From: Pelagibius sp048268885
Lineage (GTDB): Bacteria > Pseudomonadota > Alphaproteobacteria > Kiloniellales > Kiloniellaceae
Direction: 5' to 3'
NCBI GenBank assembly: GCA_048268885.1
Contig: JBLWUP010000031.1
Coordinates: 6,357 to 70,356, forward strand
DNA: 64,000 nt
Each line of letters starts with the position of its first letter. Positions within the stretch are counted from its first letter, which is position 1. The position numbers and the translations under genes were made by a program. The notes beneath the pieces were generated by a model that saw only the letters and a list, made by a program, of their open reading frames with translations, was not told where the DNA came from and searched no databases. This document shows, piece after piece, positions 62,264-64,000 of the stretch.

Positions 62264-63350
62264 AGCTGTTGAACCCAATTGGCAGATCGAGAACTTCGGA
62301 AAGCGGGCCGCCGAGTAGTTCCATGAGCTGGCGCGTCTCGACGCGAATGGCATCGAGCTGGCGCCAGCCGTCCGGGGCCTCCAGGGCCGCGACCAGGGAA
62401 TCCGGCTGCGCCTCCGTCGCGGCCACCAGGCGGCCGAGGGCGTCGCTGATCGCCCGGTCCAGCTCTTCGCCCTTCGGCTGCGCGCGCAGCAGCGAGGAAA
62501 AGCTGACGGCGCCGGTTTCCGCGTACAGCGCCTGGGCGGCTTTCAGGTTGTGCCGGATGTTGCGCAGGGAGCGTGCCGAACGCCAAGATTCGGCGCGCGA
62601 CGTGCGCACGGCTTCCGGGTCGTCGCCGAGGGGCCGGTCGAGCTTGTAGTCTTCCACCAGCAGCAGCGCGCCGCGCAGCGCCTTGGCGAACTCCAGCGAG
62701 GCTTCCTTGGCATCGAAGTAGTGCTCGTTGCCGCCCGCCGCAGACTTTACGACCTCGGCGTAGGGCGTTTCGCCGTCACGCCAGTCGGACAGCAGTCCCT
62801 TGGCGATACTGTGGAGGTTGCGGCCGATGGCCTCCACCACCGCGCAGCCGAAAGGGGACTCCCAGACGGAGTCGTCGCTGTCGAACATCAGGCGCTCCAG
62901 GGCGGGGAAGCCCTGCACCGCCACGCTGCCGTTGGCGAAGCTGTGCGGCTCCAGCGCCTTGGGATTCCGCTCCGAAAGCAGCTGCGCCAGGTGACGGCGC
63001 ACCGTGCCGCGCTTGTCCGGCCAGAACTCCAGGCGGTCATAGCGCAGGAACAGCAGGGCGGGCCCGAAGCGCAGATGCTGCACGTCCATCCAGGCGTCCA
63101 TCGCGGCGTTGTAGGCGGCGGCGCTTTCCTGCGCGTCCAGCCGGTCGTCGGCGCAGGCCTCTTTCAGCGAGCTTTCAAGCTCGCCGGTCCGTTCGGCAAA
63201 GGCCGCGTAGCGCGGGATCACGTCGTCGTCGACGATGGCCGCGTTCAGCGCCGCATAGTCGATGGCCTGCGCGGCCGCAGGCGACGGCACGGCCGCCAGC
63301 GTCAGCAGCGCGCCCATCGCGATCGTTTTGAGGCTCAGCCTCTCGGGCAT
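62250..63350 (-). CDS. Imelysin-family periplasmic protein
   Basis: 366 residues; signal peptide to AAA-QA (about 28). Two-fold helical imelysin/EfeM-like domain; such proteins are iron-regulated and bound to heme or iron uptake. The signature GxHxxE position reads GFPALE (147-152), so the His is replaced by Pro while the Glu stays. A second GN-x-H (GNEHYFDAKE, near 200) lies elsewhere. AGGAGA precedes the ATG. Operonic with DUF1513 downstream and the di-heme oxidoreductase upstream. Confidence 0.86.
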   Translation of the reverse strand: MPERLSLKTIAMGALLTLAAVPSPAAAQAIDYAALNAAIVDDDVIPRYAAFAERTGELESSLKEACADDRLDAQESAAAYNAAMDAWMDVQHLRFGPALLFLRYDRLEFWPDKRGTVRRHLAQLLSERNPKALEPHSFANGSVAVQGFPALERLMFDSDDSVWESPFGCAVVEAIGRNLHSIAKGLLSDWRDGETPYAEVVKSAAGGNEHYFDAKEASLEFAKALRGALLLVEDYKLDRPLGDDPEAVRTSRAESWRSARSLRNIRHNLKAAQALYAETGAVSFSSLLRAQPKGEELDRAISDALGRLVAATEAQPDSLVAALEAPDGWRQLDAIRVETRQLMELLGGPLSEVLDLPIGFNSYDGD

Positions 63351-63377
63351 GAATCCGTCTCCTAGATCGGGCCGCCG

Positions 63378-64000
63378 TCACAGCGACCGCAGGAACGCGA
63401 GCAAGGCGTCGCGCTTTTCTTTGGGAAGGGCCGCCACCTTCTTCCTGGCGGCTTCGGCCTCGCCGCCGTGCCAGAGGATCGCCTCCAGCAGGTTGCGGGC
63501 GCGCCCGTCGTGCAGGAACTGGGTATGGCCGTTCACCGTCCCGGTCAGGCCGATCCCCCACAGCGGCGCGGTGCGCCACTCCCGTCCCGAAGCCTGACCT
63601 TCCGGACGGTGGTCCGCAAGCCCCTCCCCCATGTCATGCAGCAATATGTCGCTGTAGGGCCAGATCAGCTGGAACGACTGTTCTTCGCCCAGGGAGTCGC
63701 GCCGTGTCACGAACTTGGGGCGGTGGCAGGCGGCACAGCCGCTGTCGTAGAACACCTGCTTGCCGGCCAGGACCTGCGGGTCGTCGACGCCGCGCCGCGC
63801 CGGCACCGCCAGGTTACGGCTGTAGAAGGTGATGAGCTCCAGCATCTCAGCAGAGGCCTCGACGCCGTCGTGCTGCCGGCTGTTGCCGTTGGGCGCCTCG
63901 CGGCAGGAGGGCTGCGCCGCGGTGCAGTCGCCCGCCGCGGCGGGGAGGCTCGGCGCGGAGATGCCGATGTCGCCGTTGATGGCGTGAACGCTCTGCTGCA
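63378..64000 (-). CDS. Di-heme oxidoreductase-family protein (DUF1111), 5' truncated
   Basis: The frame runs off the window end; the Met at 63845 is internal since the upstream codons continue the family pattern (NGDIGISAPS, two Cys, then LITFYSRNLAVPARR). A heme-c site CAACH is followed by RPKFVTRRDS, DILLHDMGEGLADH (Met ligand region), REWRTAPLWGIG and FLHDGRARNLLEAILWHGGEA. These periplasmic cytochromes accompany imelysins in iron or copper loci. It starts the three-gene run 63378-61139 on the minus strand as far as visible. Confidence 0.88.
   Translation of the reverse strand, partial: QQSVHAINGDIGISAPSLPAAAGDCTAAQPSCREAPNGNSRQHDGVEASAEMLELITFYSRNLAVPARRGVDDPQVLAGKQVFYDSGCAACHRPKFVTRRDSLGEEQSFQLIWPYSDILLHDMGEGLADHRPEGQASGREWRTAPLWGIGLTGTVNGHTQFLHDGRARNLLEAILWHGGEAEAARKKVAALPKEKRDALLAFLRSL

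Overview
The window is GC-rich, densely coding DNA from an alphaproteobacterium. Rhodospirillales or Kiloniellales is the best fit, but the genus cannot be read from the sequence. The pointers are the xseB-ispA-dxs string, the cysG-DUF2849-cysI-DUF934-cysH sulfur operon, the cbpA-cbpM pair, a DUF1513/imelysin/di-heme oxidoreductase iron-type locus, a RskA-type anti-sigma factor with its ECF sigma, and dispersed palindromes of a kind common in this class. No rRNA, tRNA, CRISPR array, transposase or integrase was found.

Layout: 1-9 kb holds stress and housekeeping genes (PadR regulator, SDR, UspA-type protein behind a FixK/FNR-like box, FieF-type metal exporter, pdxH, a glycine-zipper lipoprotein, cbpA-cbpM, LysE and YihY membrane proteins). 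9-12 kb holds fabI, aroC and a threonine aldolase. 12.2-16.3 kb holds an rlmD-type RNA methyltransferase gene whose last 55 or so codons occur a second time 2.8 kb away; a fused O-antigen-ligase/glycosyltransferase gene lies between the copies. 16.4-18.3 kb is sppA. 18.4-24.3 kb is a polyamine module: an ABC importer (potABCD type), a nitrilase-family amidase and an acetylpolyamine amidohydrolase with every catalytic residue in register. 24.4-31.8 kb holds a methyltransferase, tlyA, a MATE exporter, dxs, ispA, xseB and a second histone-deacetylase-fold protein. 32-36.6 kb is an RND efflux pair.

36.6-42.9 kb has tusA divergent from an ArsR regulator, an XRE regulator, the queuosine genes queA-tgt-queG, a RidA-family protein and a lipoprotein. 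43.2-48.0 kb is the assimilatory sulfate reduction operon. After a 0.7-kb AT-rich gap come a SleB-type cell-wall hydrolase and a PilZ protein. 50.1-56.3 kb is a one-strand quorum-sensing island read luxR, luxI, small unknown protein, cytochrome P450, MFS exporter, acyl-CoA ligase. It looks like an autoinducer circuit wired to a small-molecule pathway and is the strongest candidate for an undescribed system. It is followed by an XRE regulator paralogous to the one at 37.6 kb, an orphan CHASE4 histidine kinase, an ECF sigma/anti-sigma pair, and the start of an imelysin-type iron locus cut by the window edge.

A recurring small-scale feature is short perfect or near-perfect tandem duplications (14-19 bp) at gene ends: 3895, 25142, 38082, 40972 and 43058. 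Several overlap start or stop codons.
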